Assembly: GCA_003645455.1 (NCBI GenBank) | Contig: QNFE01000006.1 | Span: 1 to 64,000, forward strand | DNA from: Gammaproteobacteria bacterium | GTDB lineage: Bacteria > Pseudomonadota > Gammaproteobacteria > QNFE01 | Reading direction: 5' to 3' | DNA length: 64,000 nt | Made by a program: the position numbers and the translations under genes | Part shown: positions 1 through 10,861 of the stretch, piece after piece | Position numbering within the stretch: the stretch's first letter is position 1 | How the letters are laid out: the number at the start of each line of letters is the position of its first letter | The notes under the pieces: model-generated | What the model was told of the DNA's origin: nothing | The model's input: the letters and a program-made list of their open reading frames with translations, nothing else | Databases searched by the model: none

Positions 1-69
1 ACCAAAAAATGGACTGTTTTCAAACGTGCTCATGTTGATTTGGTTGACAAAGCAAAACTGTTTAAGTAA
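1..69 (+). CDS. C-terminal end of an unidentified protein (…TKKWTVFKRAHVDLVDKAKLFK*)
   Basis: Open frame from window start to TAA at 67-69, followed by a terminator hairpin. Confidence 0.5.
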   Translation, partial: TKKWTVFKRAHVDLVDKAKLFK

Positions 70-93
70 TATTTTTTAATTTTACTTTTAACG

Positions 94-123
94 AAAAAAC
101 CCGCTTTTTAAGCGGGTTTTTTT
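94..123 (+). terminator. Rho-independent terminator
   Basis: AAACCCGCTT-TTT-AAGCGGGTTT followed by a T-tract, just after the partial CDS. Confidence 0.85.
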
Positions 124-145
124 ATCCCACAATCAAAAAAAACCC

Positions 146-520
146 CCGTCATTGCGAGCGTTAGCGTGGCAATCTCATCGTGTGGGCACTCAGCCTGTAA
201 CAAAGAGCATATCTACAACCCAATGAGATAACCACGGCGGTTTATTGTCCCGTGTTCCTCTTTTTTTACCCGTCCGCCTCGTTATGACGGACTCCCCGTC
301 ATTGCGAGGAACGAAGCAATCTCTACTTGGCGTGCAGATAACAACAAGAGACTGCCACGTTTCGCCACGCTCGCTCGCAGTGACGGATTCTTTTAAAGAG
401 ACTGCCAGCGGATTCTCGTCATCACGAGGAGCGGTAGCGACAAAGTGATCTCTTGATAGTGTCCGTTTGCCATTAGGAGATTGCCACATTTCGCCACGCT
501 CACTCGCAATGACGGGGGTT
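146..520. repeat. Composite palindromic intergenic repeat (GTCATTGCGAG family)
   Basis: Begins cccccGTCATTGCGAGCG and ends CGCTCACTCGCAATGACGGGGG; contains several internal gtcattgcgag/cgcaatgacg and ggcggacg/cgtccgcc blocks that recur elsewhere in the window. Confidence 0.8.
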
Positions 521-735
521 ATTTTTTGAGCTTGTTTTCGCTCTACGAGATTAGTTATTTCACAGTCTCTGGACGATGGGAATGCATACAGAATTTATGG
601 GCGGTTTATTTCCAAATCTTGGCAGATTTTATAACATAAAAATTCTTTGATTTCATTGTGTCGTGGAATTGCCGATATTTTGTTGTTGGTTGTGTTTTGC
701 CATATAGAATGTCTGCTACCTTATCTCAATAAAAC

Positions 736-2157
736 CTATTTCATGACATAGGTTGTGTAGGTCATTAAAATAGCAGGATAGATGCCGAGGGCTAATATTA
801 TCAAAGCATTGATCGTGATCGTAGCTTTCATCAAAAAGTTCGTATTTTTGTTAAGCTGTGGTGGGTTTTGGTTTTTATCAAAATACATATATTTTATAAC
901 TCGTAGATAATAAAAAGCACCGATTACCGAGGTTATGACGGCTATGATGGCAAGATAACTATATCCTGCATCAATGATGGCGTGCAAAACGGCAAGTTTG
1001 GCATAGAATCCTACGGTCGGTGGCACTCCTATCAAAGAAAATAGGGCAATTAACATTAAAAAAGCAAACCATGGGTGGGTTTTGTTAAGCTCTTTGAGAT
1101 CTTCCAAGTTTTCACATTGTTTATTGTCGTGGCTTAAAAATAAAATAATCCCAAAAATTACAGTCGTTGTGATGGCATAGGTTATAACATAAAAAACTGC
1201 GGCACTATATCCTATGTTGGTGCCTGCTAACAATCCGAGCATTATAAAGCCTGCATGAGATATAGCGGAATATGCCAACATTCTTTTTAGGTTGTGCTGG
1301 GCAATAGCAACTATATTGCCTAGGACTAATGATAATATGCTTAATACAATTAAAACCTGTGCCCACTGGATATGGAGAGTTATAAAACCTTCGGTTAATA
1401 ATCGCAAAAATATGGCAAAAACTGCAACTTTGGGGGCAGTGGCTATATAGGTGGTAACAGGGGTAGGTGAGCCCTCATACACATCTGGCAACCACATATG
1501 AAAAGGCACAGCACCGAGCTTGAATCCAAGTCCTGAGATGATAAATATTAAAGCAAGAATAGATAGTTTATCTGGTTGGTTTTCAATAAAAAATGCACCT
1601 ATTTGGGTTATATTGAGTGTGCCTGTGATGCCATAAATTAGCGACATACCATATAACAACAACCCTGAGGCAAGAGCCCCTAAGACAAAATATTTTATGG
1701 CAGATTCGGCGGCAGTTTTACTTTTGTTTTGCAAGGCAACCATCGCATATAAAGACAAGGACAATAACTCTAAACCCAGATAAATATTTAACATGTTAGC
1801 GGATGAGATCATAATCATCATGCCAAGCAATGCAAACAAAGATAGGGTAAGAAATTCTCCATTTAACATTTTTTGTTCTTTTAAATAATTTTTGGAGTAT
1901 ATTAGAGTGAATAGGACAGAAATTACCACGATCACTTTCAAAAGAGCACTGAGGTTGTCCGAGATAAAACTACCATAAAAAATGATTTGTTTTGATTGAG
2001 GGACAAGCAATATTATGGCCGATAGGGTAAAAATCAAACTACTTATGGTTAAATAATAAGTGATGTTTTTATCTTTTAGAAACAAATCAATTACAAGCAC
2101 TAAGATAGTGCAGGTCAATAAAACTATTTCAGGTCCAATTGTAATATATTCTATCAT
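736..2157 (-). CDS. nuoN: NADH-quinone oxidoreductase subunit N
   Basis: 473 aa polytopic membrane protein; proton-antiporter-like motifs; last gene of nuo operon. Confidence 0.95.
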   Translation of the reverse strand: MIEYITIGPEIVLLTCTILVLVIDLFLKDKNITYYLTISSLIFTLSAIILLVPQSKQIIFYGSFISDNLSALLKVIVVISVLFTLIYSKNYLKEQKMLNGEFLTLSLFALLGMMIMISSANMLNIYLGLELLSLSLYAMVALQNKSKTAAESAIKYFVLGALASGLLLYGMSLIYGITGTLNITQIGAFFIENQPDKLSILALIFIISGLGFKLGAVPFHMWLPDVYEGSPTPVTTYIATAPKVAVFAIFLRLLTEGFITLHIQWAQVLIVLSILSLVLGNIVAIAQHNLKRMLAYSAISHAGFIMLGLLAGTNIGYSAAVFYVITYAITTTVIFGIILFLSHDNKQCENLEDLKELNKTHPWFAFLMLIALFSLIGVPPTVGFYAKLAVLHAIIDAGYSYLAIIAVITSVIGAFYYLRVIKYMYFDKNQNPPQLNKNTNFLMKATITINALIILALGIYPAILMTYTTYVMK

Positions 2158-2159
2158 AT

Positions 2160-3665
2160 TTATTTTATTTTTGAGATACTTATATGTTGTAATAAATTAT
2201 CCGTTGTTGCATGCATAACACGAGTTAAAATATCAGGATACACACCGATAATTAAAATGAATAATGCTAAGGATGCTAAAACTAATAATTCTCGTTTGTT
2301 GATATCCTTTAAAGAGGTTACATTTTCATTCTTAACCTCTCCATAAAAAACTCTTTTTACCATCCACAGAGTATAGGCAGCTCCGATTATCAAGGTGGTA
2401 GCTGCTAACACTGCATACCAAAAATTGGCTTTGATACTGGCAAGAATGACCATAAATTCACCAACAAAACCAGAGGTGCCGGGCAACCCTGCATTCGCCA
2501 TTGCAAAAAACACGACAAAAGCCCCAAAAATCGGCATTGTATTGATAACTCCGCCATAATCGGCGATTTTACGCGAGTGCATTCTATCATACAACACTCC
2601 CACGGACAAAAACATCGCAGCTGATATGAAACCGTGTGATATCATCTGCACCATAGCCCCCTCAATCCCCAAAGCTGCTCCTGCTATATCTTGGTTGTTG
2701 ATAATCGCAAAACTTATAAAAATTCCCAAAGTTACAAAACCCATATGAGAAATAGATGAGTAAGCGATAAGTTTTTTCATATCATGTTGTGCCAAAGCGA
2801 CAAAGCCGATATAAACCACAGCAATAAGTGACAAGGTTATAACAAATAAATCAAGTTGTGAGGCGGCATCAGGGGTTATGGGTAGGCTAAACCTTAAAAA
2901 ACCATAGGTTCCCATTTTTAACATGATGGCGGCGAGGATTGCAGAGCCTCCGGTTGGAGCCTCTACATGAGCATCTGGCAACCAAGTATGCACAGGCCAC
3001 ATCGGAACTTTTACCGCAAAAGCGATTAAAAATGCCAAAAATATTAAAATTTGTTCAGTGTTATTTAATTTTAAACTATGAAAGTCTAAGATAGCAAAGC
3101 TTGAAGCCATATTTCCCATATATATTAGAGCTATCAGCATAAAAACAGAACCAAGAAAGGTGTATAAAAAGAATTTTATTGTGGCATAAACACGATTTTT
3201 ACCGCCCCAGATTCCTATAATCAAAAACATCGGGATTAACATTGCCTCCCAAAATACATAAAACACGATGGAATCCAAAGCACAAAAAACACCAATCATC
3301 AAGCCTTCCATAATTAAAAAGGCTGCCATATATTGTGAAGTTTTATAGGTTATTGTCTGCCAACTGGCGATAATCACCAATAGAGTGGTAATGGTCGTTA
3401 AGATAATAAGGGGCATTGAAAATCCATCAATGCCAAGCGAGTATCTGATATTAAAAACTGATAACCATTGATAGTTTTCAGAAAACTGCATCAAGGCTGT
3501 GCTAGTGTCAAATTCAATGTATAACGGCAAGGATAAAATAAGAGTCAAAAGCGCAAAAAATAGCGATAGTTTTTTTGCCAGATTTGAATCCAGCATCAAA
3601 ACTATGACTCCTCCCACAATAGGCAACAGTATAAGAGTTGTTAAAATTGGCCAGTCTGTTATCAT
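2160..3665 (-). CDS. nuoM: NADH-quinone oxidoreductase subunit M
   Basis: 501 aa; WEAMLIPMFLIIGIWGG; HTWLPDAHVEAPTGGS motif. Confidence 0.95.
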   Translation of the reverse strand: MITDWPILTTLILLPIVGGVIVLMLDSNLAKKLSLFFALLTLILSLPLYIEFDTSTALMQFSENYQWLSVFNIRYSLGIDGFSMPLIILTTITTLLVIIASWQTITYKTSQYMAAFLIMEGLMIGVFCALDSIVFYVFWEAMLIPMFLIIGIWGGKNRVYATIKFFLYTFLGSVFMLIALIYMGNMASSFAILDFHSLKLNNTEQILIFLAFLIAFAVKVPMWPVHTWLPDAHVEAPTGGSAILAAIMLKMGTYGFLRFSLPITPDAASQLDLFVITLSLIAVVYIGFVALAQHDMKKLIAYSSISHMGFVTLGIFISFAIINNQDIAGAALGIEGAMVQMISHGFISAAMFLSVGVLYDRMHSRKIADYGGVINTMPIFGAFVVFFAMANAGLPGTSGFVGEFMVILASIKANFWYAVLAATTLIIGAAYTLWMVKRVFYGEVKNENVTSLKDINKRELLVLASLALFILIIGVYPDILTRVMHATTDNLLQHISISKIK

Positions 3666-3676
3666 CTATAAACCTT

Positions 3677-5626
3677 TTAAAAATTGATTAAAAAAATTGA
3701 TAAAACTATCAACCCCACAATCATCACCAAAGCATAACTATAAATAAATCCTGTCTGCATTTTTTTACCCACGATGCTTATTTTTTGCACCAAGAGCGCC
3801 GAACCATTTACTATCCAGCCGTCAATAATTGTTTTATCACCTGTTTTTGATAAAAAGCTACCAAGATAAATGGAGGCTTTGGCAAAAATTATTTTATACA
3901 ATTCATCAATGCCATATTTGTATTGCAAGATTTTAATTAAAATTGATAATCTTTTGCCCAAAATATCAGCTACAAAAGGATATTTTAAATAAATCAAGCC
4001 CGATATTAAAATTCCAGATAGGGCAAGATAAAGAACGGGTGAATAAAAACTATGGACAATAAAATTAAATACGCCATTATAATTTTGTCCCATTTGCCCC
4101 AAAACATCATGTGCTGGCAAGACAAAGATTTCTGTTTTGAGTAAATCTCCAAAAAGAAAAGGCTCAATCGTAATTGCACCTATAATAACAGATGGGATTG
4201 CCAATAAAATCAAAGGAATAGTTATAATAGGAGAACATTCTTTTAGATGAGATTTTGTTTTATTGCCCATCCTAGGTTTTTGATGAAAAACTAGAAAGAG
4301 CATCCTGAAACTATAAAGTGATGTTATTAAAACTCCTATCAATACCGCAACATATGCATATGTTGAGCCAAAAATATTTGAGTGGGCGACAGCTTCAATA
4401 ATGGCATCTTTGGAGAAAAATCCTGAAAATCCAGGAAAGCCGATTAAGGCTAATGTTCCTATTAGTGAGACCCAATAGGTGATAGGCATATATTTTTTTA
4501 AACCTCCCATTTTTTTAATATCTTGGATATGATGCATAGCTATGATAACCGAGCCTGCTGATAAAAATAATAAAGCTTTAAAAAAAGCATGAGTCATCAG
4601 GTGAAATAGAGCAGCAGAGTAGGCAGACGCCCCCAAAGCTACCGTCATATAACCTAGTTGTGATAGGGTAGAGTAAGCGACAACTCGTTTTATATCATCC
4701 TGTACCAAACCTATAAAACCCATAAACAAAGCCGTAGTTGCTCCTATTATCATTATAAAAGATAGGGTGAATTCGCTCAGTTCAAACAAAGGAGACATTC
4801 TAGCTACCATAAAAATACCGGCTGTAACCATTGTGGCGGCATGGATTAAAGCGGATATGGGAGTAGGACCCTCCATGGAATCTGGTAGCCATACATGTAG
4901 TGGCACTTGGGCTGATTTACCCATGGCTCCTATGAATAACAACATGCAAATCAAAGTGATGAGAGGAATATCATAACCTAATAAATTCAATTGAATCCTA
5001 TCAAGGTCAGATGATACATCAAAAACTTGTCCGTAATGTAGCGAGCCACTATAGGCTACAATTAAAGCAATTCCGAGTATAAAACCGAAGTCTCCTACTC
5101 TATTTACCAAAAATGCTTTAAGGTTGGCATAGATGGCGGTTTCTTTTTTATACCAAAAACCTATCAATAAATAAGATACCAAACCTACCGCCTCCCAGCC
5201 TAAAAACAATTGCATAAAATTATTTGCCATAACCAGGGTTAGCATCGCAAAGGTAAATAATGCTATGAAGCTAAAAAAACGAGTATAACCCTCATCGTCC
5301 TTCATATATTCTATCGTATAAATATGCACCATCAAGGATACAAATGTAACCACACTCATCATTATGACGGTAAGATTATCAACCAAGAAACCTATTTCAA
5401 AAAAGATACCACCTGAATACATCCATTGATATATTGTCTCGTCAAAAGCACCAATGTTATCAAATATGTGAACTTTAAAAACTACCATTGAAAAAATGAA
5501 TGAGAAAGCCACCGATCCTGTGGCAATCCAATGAGTCGCAGTTTTGCCAATTAATTTGCCAGCAAAACCTGCAATAATGGCTCCAAATAGAGGGGATAAA
5601 ACTATTATAAGATATATTGATTTCAT
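3677..5626 (-). CDS. nuoL: NADH-quinone oxidoreductase subunit L
   Basis: 649 aa; FLGWEAVGLVSYLLIGFWY and HVWLPDSMEGPTPISALIHAATMVTAG motifs. Confidence 0.96.
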   Translation of the reverse strand: MKSIYLIIVLSPLFGAIIAGFAGKLIGKTATHWIATGSVAFSFIFSMVVFKVHIFDNIGAFDETIYQWMYSGGIFFEIGFLVDNLTVIMMSVVTFVSLMVHIYTIEYMKDDEGYTRFFSFIALFTFAMLTLVMANNFMQLFLGWEAVGLVSYLLIGFWYKKETAIYANLKAFLVNRVGDFGFILGIALIVAYSGSLHYGQVFDVSSDLDRIQLNLLGYDIPLITLICMLLFIGAMGKSAQVPLHVWLPDSMEGPTPISALIHAATMVTAGIFMVARMSPLFELSEFTLSFIMIIGATTALFMGFIGLVQDDIKRVVAYSTLSQLGYMTVALGASAYSAALFHLMTHAFFKALLFLSAGSVIIAMHHIQDIKKMGGLKKYMPITYWVSLIGTLALIGFPGFSGFFSKDAIIEAVAHSNIFGSTYAYVAVLIGVLITSLYSFRMLFLVFHQKPRMGNKTKSHLKECSPIITIPLILLAIPSVIIGAITIEPFLFGDLLKTEIFVLPAHDVLGQMGQNYNGVFNFIVHSFYSPVLYLALSGILISGLIYLKYPFVADILGKRLSILIKILQYKYGIDELYKIIFAKASIYLGSFLSKTGDKTIIDGWIVNGSALLVQKISIVGKKMQTGFIYSYALVMIVGLIVLSIFLINF

Positions 5627-5633
5627 AGTATTA

Positions 5634-5942
5634 TCATCCTTTTAATCCCGATAATTTTTCAACATTTATAGTTCCATGATTGCGATACAGGATAATAATA
5701 ATTGCTAAACCAATAGCAGACTCAGCAGCTGCCACAGTTAAAATAAAAAATACAAAAATTTGCCCCGATAAATCATTTAAAAAATGAGAAAAGATGATAA
5801 AGTTTAAATTAACTGCCAACAACATAAGTTCAATTGACATCAAAATAATCAGCACATTTTTGCGGTTTAATATAATGCCTGCGATTGAAATAGCAAACAA
5901 AACCCCTGATAATATTAGATAATGAATTATATCAACCATCAT
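5634..5942 (-). CDS. nuoK: NADH-quinone oxidoreductase subunit K
   Basis: 102 aa; [14 protein letters not shown]… [18 protein letters not shown] motif. Confidence 0.95.
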   Translation of the reverse strand: MMVDIIHYLILSGVLFAISIAGIILNRKNVLIILMSIELMLLAVNLNFIIFSHFLNDLSGQIFVFFILTVAAAESAIGLAIIIILYRNHGTINVEKLSGLKG

Positions 5943-6528
5943 AGTCCTCCGTTTTCATTTTAACTATTTTTAACCTATCTTTCTTGTGTGATTTAACTTG
6001 TTCTGCTGGATTTTGATATTTGTTTTCTTTTGGTTTTTTACGAATAGTTAAACCGATGGCAGCTATTATAGCGACGAGCAAAATTACTCCTGCGATTTCA
6101 AATTGTAATAGATATTCGCTATACAACAATGTTCCTAATTGTTTGCTATTTGTGATATTACTACTGATTTCAGGCATTGTTTTTATTTTGATGTTAAAAA
6201 ATAACAGTATAGTTTGAACCAGCATTATGCCAGCTGACAGTATTGCAAGTGGTAAATGTTGGACGAACCCTTCTTTTAATTCTTTTATATTAAGATTTAA
6301 CATCATTAAAACGAATAAAAATAGAACCATCACTGCTCCTACATAAACTAAGATTAAAACTAACCCTAAAAATTCTGCTTCTAATAGAATCCAAATTGCA
6401 GCTACACTAAAAAAACAAAGAATTAAGTTTAATGCAGAATGTACAGGATTTTTTACCAAAATTACTGCTAAAGCAGATAGGGTGGCTACTAAGGCATAAA
6501 AATAAAAAATTATTAGCTCAAAATTCAC
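5932..6528 (-). CDS. nuoJ: NADH-quinone oxidoreductase subunit J
   Basis: 198 aa membrane protein; [29 protein letters not shown] motif. Confidence 0.94.
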   Translation of the reverse strand: MNFELIIFYFYALVATLSALAVILVKNPVHSALNLILCFFSVAAIWILLEAEFLGLVLILVYVGAVMVLFLFVLMMLNLNIKELKEGFVQHLPLAILSAGIMLVQTILLFFNIKIKTMPEISSNITNSKQLGTLLYSEYLLQFEIAGVILLVAIIAAIGLTIRKKPKENKYQNPAEQVKSHKKDRLKIVKMKTEDYDG

Positions 6529-7039
6529 GATCCCCCCTTTTATTTGTCATATTACTTGCTCTATCATAAGCTATTTGTTTCTCATGTTTGTCACCAATAG
6601 ATAATAATTTTGCTTTATTTAAAGTTCTATCTTCGTTTTTATCAAAACAATATTCAAACACTCGTGTCTCAACTATAGCATCAACAGGACATGCATCTTG
6701 ACATATTCCACAAAATATGCATTTAAATAAATCAATTTCATAAGAGCTAGTTCGACGAGATCCATCATCGCGACAATGAGATTCAATGGTAATAGCCACA
6801 GCAGGGCAGGATATCTCACATAATTTGCAAGCTATGCATCTCTCCTCACCATTAGGGTAGCGTCTTAGGGCATGCAAACCTCTGAATCTGTTAGATTGGG
6901 GAGTTTTTTCTTCTGGGTAAAAAACTGTAATTTTTTTGGCAAAGTAATTTTTGCCAGTAAATCTCATCCCTTGCAGTAATTCCAACAAGGAAAAAGATTT
7001 AATAAGTTGCTTTATTTTATTTTTCATATTTTTATGCAA
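6518..7039 (-). CDS. nuoI: NADH-quinone oxidoreductase subunit I
   Basis: Two 4Fe-4S motifs [12 protein letters not shown] and [12 protein letters not shown]. Confidence 0.96.
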   Translation of the reverse strand: MHKNMKNKIKQLIKSFSLLELLQGMRFTGKNYFAKKITVFYPEEKTPQSNRFRGLHALRRYPNGEERCIACKLCEISCPAVAITIESHCRDDGSRRTSSYEIDLFKCIFCGICQDACPVDAIVETRVFEYCFDKNEDRTLNKAKLLSIGDKHEKQIAYDRASNMTNKRGDREF

Positions 7040-8063
7040 ACCAAGGAGGTAGTTTAAAATATATCGCCAAACCTAAGATAAAAAGCCATGCAATTGTAAT
7101 GGGTAAAAATACCTTCCACCCCAAACGCATTATTTGATCGTATCTATATCGTGGAAATGTTGCTCTAAACCACAGAAACAACAGTAAAAAAAGCGAAGTT
7201 TTTGTGAAAAACCAAAATATGCTATCACCAAAACCTGCAATCGGAGACTGCCAACCACCCAAAAACATGACAGATGTCAAAGCCGAGATTAAAATCATAT
7301 TAGCATATTCTGCCAAGAAAAACAAAGCAAATGCCATCCCTGAATATTCTACATGAAAACCTGCAACAATCTCGGACTCACCTTCTGCCATATCAAATGG
7401 TGCACGATTTGTCTCAGCTACCCCTGCAATAAAATAGATAAAAAATAAAGGGAATAGAGGGATAAAAAACCAATGGAACAACCCTCCTGATTGAGCATCT
7501 ACTATGTCGCCTAGATTCAAAGAACCACTTGCCATTAAAACACCAACCAAGGCAAAACCCATGGCAATTTCATAGGATATTATCTGAGCAGCCGCTCGCA
7601 TGGCTCCAAGATAAGCATATTTTGAATTAGATGCCCATCCTGCTATTAAAACACCATAAACACCAAGCGAAGTCAAGGCTAAAATATACAACAAACCAGC
7701 ATCAATATCTGATAGAATCATTGTATCTGAAAATGGAATCACAGCCCATGCTGCAAGAGCTGGTGTTAGGGATAAAACAGGAGCCAAGATGAATAAAAAT
7801 TTATTTGATTGGGCAGGAAAGATAATCTCTTTTAGCATAAGTTTCACTGTATCGGCGATAGGTTGCAACCAACCGCGCGGACCGACACGATTAGGACCTA
7901 TTCGCATTTGCATAAAACCAATTATTTTACGCTCTGCAAAAGTTAAGTATGCCACAGCGAGCATCAAAGGCAAAACTATGATAATAATTTTAAAAACAAT
8001 TATCAATATTGTCTGTATCTCAGGGTAAAACCAGCCCCAAATTGTCATAATAAATTCTATCAT
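7032..8063 (-). CDS. nuoH: NADH-quinone oxidoreductase subunit H
   Basis: 343 aa; [22 protein letters not shown] motif. Confidence 0.96.
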   Translation of the reverse strand: MIEFIMTIWGWFYPEIQTILIIVFKIIIIVLPLMLAVAYLTFAERKIIGFMQMRIGPNRVGPRGWLQPIADTVKLMLKEIIFPAQSNKFLFILAPVLSLTPALAAWAVIPFSDTMILSDIDAGLLYILALTSLGVYGVLIAGWASNSKYAYLGAMRAAAQIISYEIAMGFALVGVLMASGSLNLGDIVDAQSGGLFHWFFIPLFPLFFIYFIAGVAETNRAPFDMAEGESEIVAGFHVEYSGMAFALFFLAEYANMILISALTSVMFLGGWQSPIAGFGDSIFWFFTKTSLFLLLFLWFRATFPRYRYDQIMRLGWKVFLPITIAWLFILGLAIYFKLPPWFA

Positions 8064-10417
8064 ATTGATTCTTTAACCCTAATGGTTGTATTATTATTTA
8101 TCGTAGCATATTTTGCTCCATTGGGCAAAAAAATACAGGAATCTGGAATGCTATCGCTTTGTTGCACCGATGTTATTATTTTTGTATGATCGATGTTATT
8201 TGTTGTGATCGATATTTTTTCATCCCTTTTTATTCCGAGTAATTTTGCATCAACTAATGATATAATGAGTTTGTTGTATGAAGCAGCATCATTTGTTTTT
8301 TGTAAAGCTAAACTACGGCGAACCATAGGGTGGTTTTGATAGATAGCAAATTCATTTATAACTTCAAAATCATCCACATTATTTTTTATTCCTATTTTTT
8401 TTATATCTTTATTGTTAGTGTCATTATTAAGGATTATTTTTTGTTGAATGTCGGTTAAATCATTTTGTATCTCTGGTACGCTTTTATATTTAAAACTATC
8501 TAATGATAATTTGTCGGCTAAGGTTAGTAAAATTCTCCAACCTTCTTGGGAATATTTATATGGTTTAATATTTTGTTGATATTTTTGCAAAGTATTGCAG
8601 CAGTTTACCATGCTACCTGATGATTCAAAAGTTGTAGCAAGAGGTAAAATTAAATCAGCATATTCTTGCCATATTTGAGATGAATATGGGTTAATAACTA
8701 TGACAAATTTTGCTAAACTGGCAGCTTTTTGGATTTTATCAGAGTTTATATCATACTCCGAATCAAAATTATAAAGAATCAGCACATCCAAATTGCTTTT
8801 TAGTATTTGTTCGCTATTTTTGCCTAAGTTATCGCTGTAATAGGGGATAGCACCGTATAATTTAGCACCCAAAGAGTTGGCATATTCAGGAACTATTGCA
8901 AAAATACTATTGCTTGCTTGTGATATTAAATCACATAACGTTTTTATTGCAGTGTAGTCCGGTAAAAGTTTTGCCTGTATGCCAAGCATAACAACAGATT
9001 TTTGAGCCGTTGATAATTGTAAAGCTATATTTTTATGCTCTTTTGTGCTTACAATGTCATCCAAATTTATAGCTATTTTTTGAGGTTTAATCTTTAATAT
9101 CTCTTTTAAAATTGCTTTTAATTCAAAAATTGTATTAGATGGCTTGCAACCTATTTGCTCGACAAGAGGGTAGTTAAAATCATATAAGCGGTTTGAAATA
9201 CTGCTTATTTTTGCTCCATTTTTGTAGGCTGTAAAAACTCGATGATTTAACATTGGCACATCTTTGCGTAAATTAGAACAAACATGAATAACACTATCAC
9301 ACTGCTCTAATTGTTTTAAATCTAATCCCAACCAATTAGTGTTTTTTTGCTTTGTGTTGTCACTGAAGTCTTTTTGTAATAGACGGTAATCTATGTTATT
9401 GCAACCAAAACTCCTTATTATCTTTGACAATAAAAAAATTTCTTCGTTAGAGCTGTTGCCACCTATCAAACAGCCGATATTAGATGATTTTGCTTGTTTT
9501 AATTTTTCTGCCATTTTTGCAAGAGAATCACCCCAAGAGGTGTTATGCCAACTCTTATCTTTTTTGATAATAGGGTTTGATAATCTATCTTGAGAATATT
9601 GTCCCAAAAACCCAAACCTATCACGGTCTGATAACCACATCTCATTTATATCGTTATTTTCTCTTGGCAAGACTCTTATTATTTTATTGTTTTTTATATG
9701 TAAGTTGGCATTTGAACCCAGACAATCAAACGGCATAATAGCAGGTTTTTTTATAACCTCCCAAGCTCGCGCTTGAAATTGTGATGGTTTTGAGGTTAAC
9801 GATCCTACCGGACATAAATCAATAATATTACCAGACAACTCCGAGTCCACATTTTTATTGATATAGGTTGATATTTCAATTGTATTAGCACGACCTATGC
9901 CACCGAGTTCTCTGTGTCCTGATATTTCTTCACCAAAACGCACACAACGGGTACACATTATGCAGCGGTTAAAATTTGTGGCAACCAATGGACCTATATC
10001 AGATGATAGATTAACTAATTTGTCTTCTTTAAAAATTGAGTCTGTTTTACCATAAGAAAAAGCATTATCCTGCAAAGAGCACTCGCCACCTTGATCACAA
10101 ATAGGGCAATCTAATGGATGGTTGATCAATAAAAACTCCATTACAGCTTTTTGTGATGCAACAACCTTATCAGATTTAGTTTGAACCACCATATTATCAG
10201 ATGCTTGTGTCGCACAAGAGGGCATAAGTTTTGGTGCGCCCTCTATCTCTACCAAGCACATCCGACATGAGGCAGCGGTAGAGAGTTTTTTATGATAACA
10301 GAATCTGGGGATTTCTATACCATTATCATCTGCTACATCAATTATTTTATCGCCGACATTGCAACAGATTTTTTTATCATTAATTGTTATGTTAATTTTA
10401 TTATCGTTTGTTATCAT
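8060..10417 (-). CDS. nuoG: NADH-quinone oxidoreductase subunit G
   Basis: 785 aa; 2Fe-2S/4Fe-4S N-terminal ligands ([35 protein letters not shown]) and molybdopterin-oxidoreductase-like region. Confidence 0.94.
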   Translation of the reverse strand: MITNDNKINITINDKKICCNVGDKIIDVADDNGIEIPRFCYHKKLSTAASCRMCLVEIEGAPKLMPSCATQASDNMVVQTKSDKVVASQKAVMEFLLINHPLDCPICDQGGECSLQDNAFSYGKTDSIFKEDKLVNLSSDIGPLVATNFNRCIMCTRCVRFGEEISGHRELGGIGRANTIEISTYINKNVDSELSGNIIDLCPVGSLTSKPSQFQARAWEVIKKPAIMPFDCLGSNANLHIKNNKIIRVLPRENNDINEMWLSDRDRFGFLGQYSQDRLSNPIIKKDKSWHNTSWGDSLAKMAEKLKQAKSSNIGCLIGGNSSNEEIFLLSKIIRSFGCNNIDYRLLQKDFSDNTKQKNTNWLGLDLKQLEQCDSVIHVCSNLRKDVPMLNHRVFTAYKNGAKISSISNRLYDFNYPLVEQIGCKPSNTIFELKAILKEILKIKPQKIAINLDDIVSTKEHKNIALQLSTAQKSVVMLGIQAKLLPDYTAIKTLCDLISQASNSIFAIVPEYANSLGAKLYGAIPYYSDNLGKNSEQILKSNLDVLILYNFDSEYDINSDKIQKAASLAKFVIVINPYSSQIWQEYADLILPLATTFESSGSMVNCCNTLQKYQQNIKPYKYSQEGWRILLTLADKLSLDSFKYKSVPEIQNDLTDIQQKIILNNDTNNKDIKKIGIKNNVDDFEVINEFAIYQNHPMVRRSLALQKTNDAASYNKLIISLVDAKLLGIKRDEKISITTNNIDHTKIITSVQQSDSIPDSCIFLPNGAKYATINNNTTIRVKESI

Positions 10418-10525
10418 AATCTTATAGCATTTTGCATAATTATATCTTTGAAGTTATTTTTTTCGTTATAAGTCCAATTTATTAAATCTAATTTTTGCAT
10501 ACCAAATTTTCTCACAAAATTGTTT
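10414..10525 (-). pseudogene. C-terminal remnant of MNT nucleotidyltransferase (…[36 protein letters not shown]), stop overlapping nuoG start
   Basis: Open frame reads out of the MITE; TGA (10416-10414) overlaps the nuoG ATG (10417-10415) as ATGA. Confidence 0.75.
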
Positions 10526-10685
10526 GAGACTTTTGCATAAATCAAGCACAATTTATAAAATACATAAAATGCACCTTTTCATAGCAAAAATTCGTCAAAG
10601 GGAATTACCATATTCCTCATTTTTGCTATGAAAATGCACTATTTTTTGCATTCTCTAAACAGCACTTGATTTATGCAAAGGTCTC
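10526..10685. mobile_element. 160-bp MITE (copy 1), GAGACCTTTGCATAA-type terminal inverted repeats, inserted in MNT gene
   Basis: GAGACTTTTGCATAAATCAAG … CTTGATTTATGCAAAGGTCTC; internal palindrome CATAGCAAAAAT…ATTTTTGCTATG; same length (160 bp) as copy 2. Confidence 0.9.
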
Positions 10686-10856
10686 AATTTGTATTTTTGC
10701 TAATTCATCAAAGCTATACTTGTTGTTAAATAAAATAAATACATCAATATCGCCACCTTTTTTGTCGTCAACAGCACGCGAGCCAAAAAGATAAATTTTA
10801 TCATTATTTTTAATGCAATTATGAAAAAATTGCTGCATTTTATCGGTTATTCTCAT
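10671..10856 (-). pseudogene. MNT-domain nucleotidyltransferase, N-terminal fragment truncated by MITE
   Basis: YLFGSRAVDDKKGGDIDVFIL carries the GSxA(10-12)DxD nucleotidyltransferase signature; last codons (ETFA*) lie in the MITE end. Confidence 0.8.
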
Positions 10857-10861
10857 TTTTT

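Noticed and set aside
190-489. Overlapping ORFs on both strands (99 aa minus, 67 aa plus)
   Set aside because: Lie entirely inside the GTCATTGCGAG composite repeat; low-complexity repeat-derived frames, not genes.
146-520. Possible CRISPR array from repeated gtcattgcgag units
   Set aside because: Units are inverted, irregularly spaced and dispersed through the genome window; no regular spacer pattern and no cas genes.
2405-5000. Antisense/alternate-frame ORFs within nuo genes (e.g. 2405-2590, 3499-3687, 4767-4976)
   Set aside because: Shadow frames of strongly conserved nuo coding sequence.
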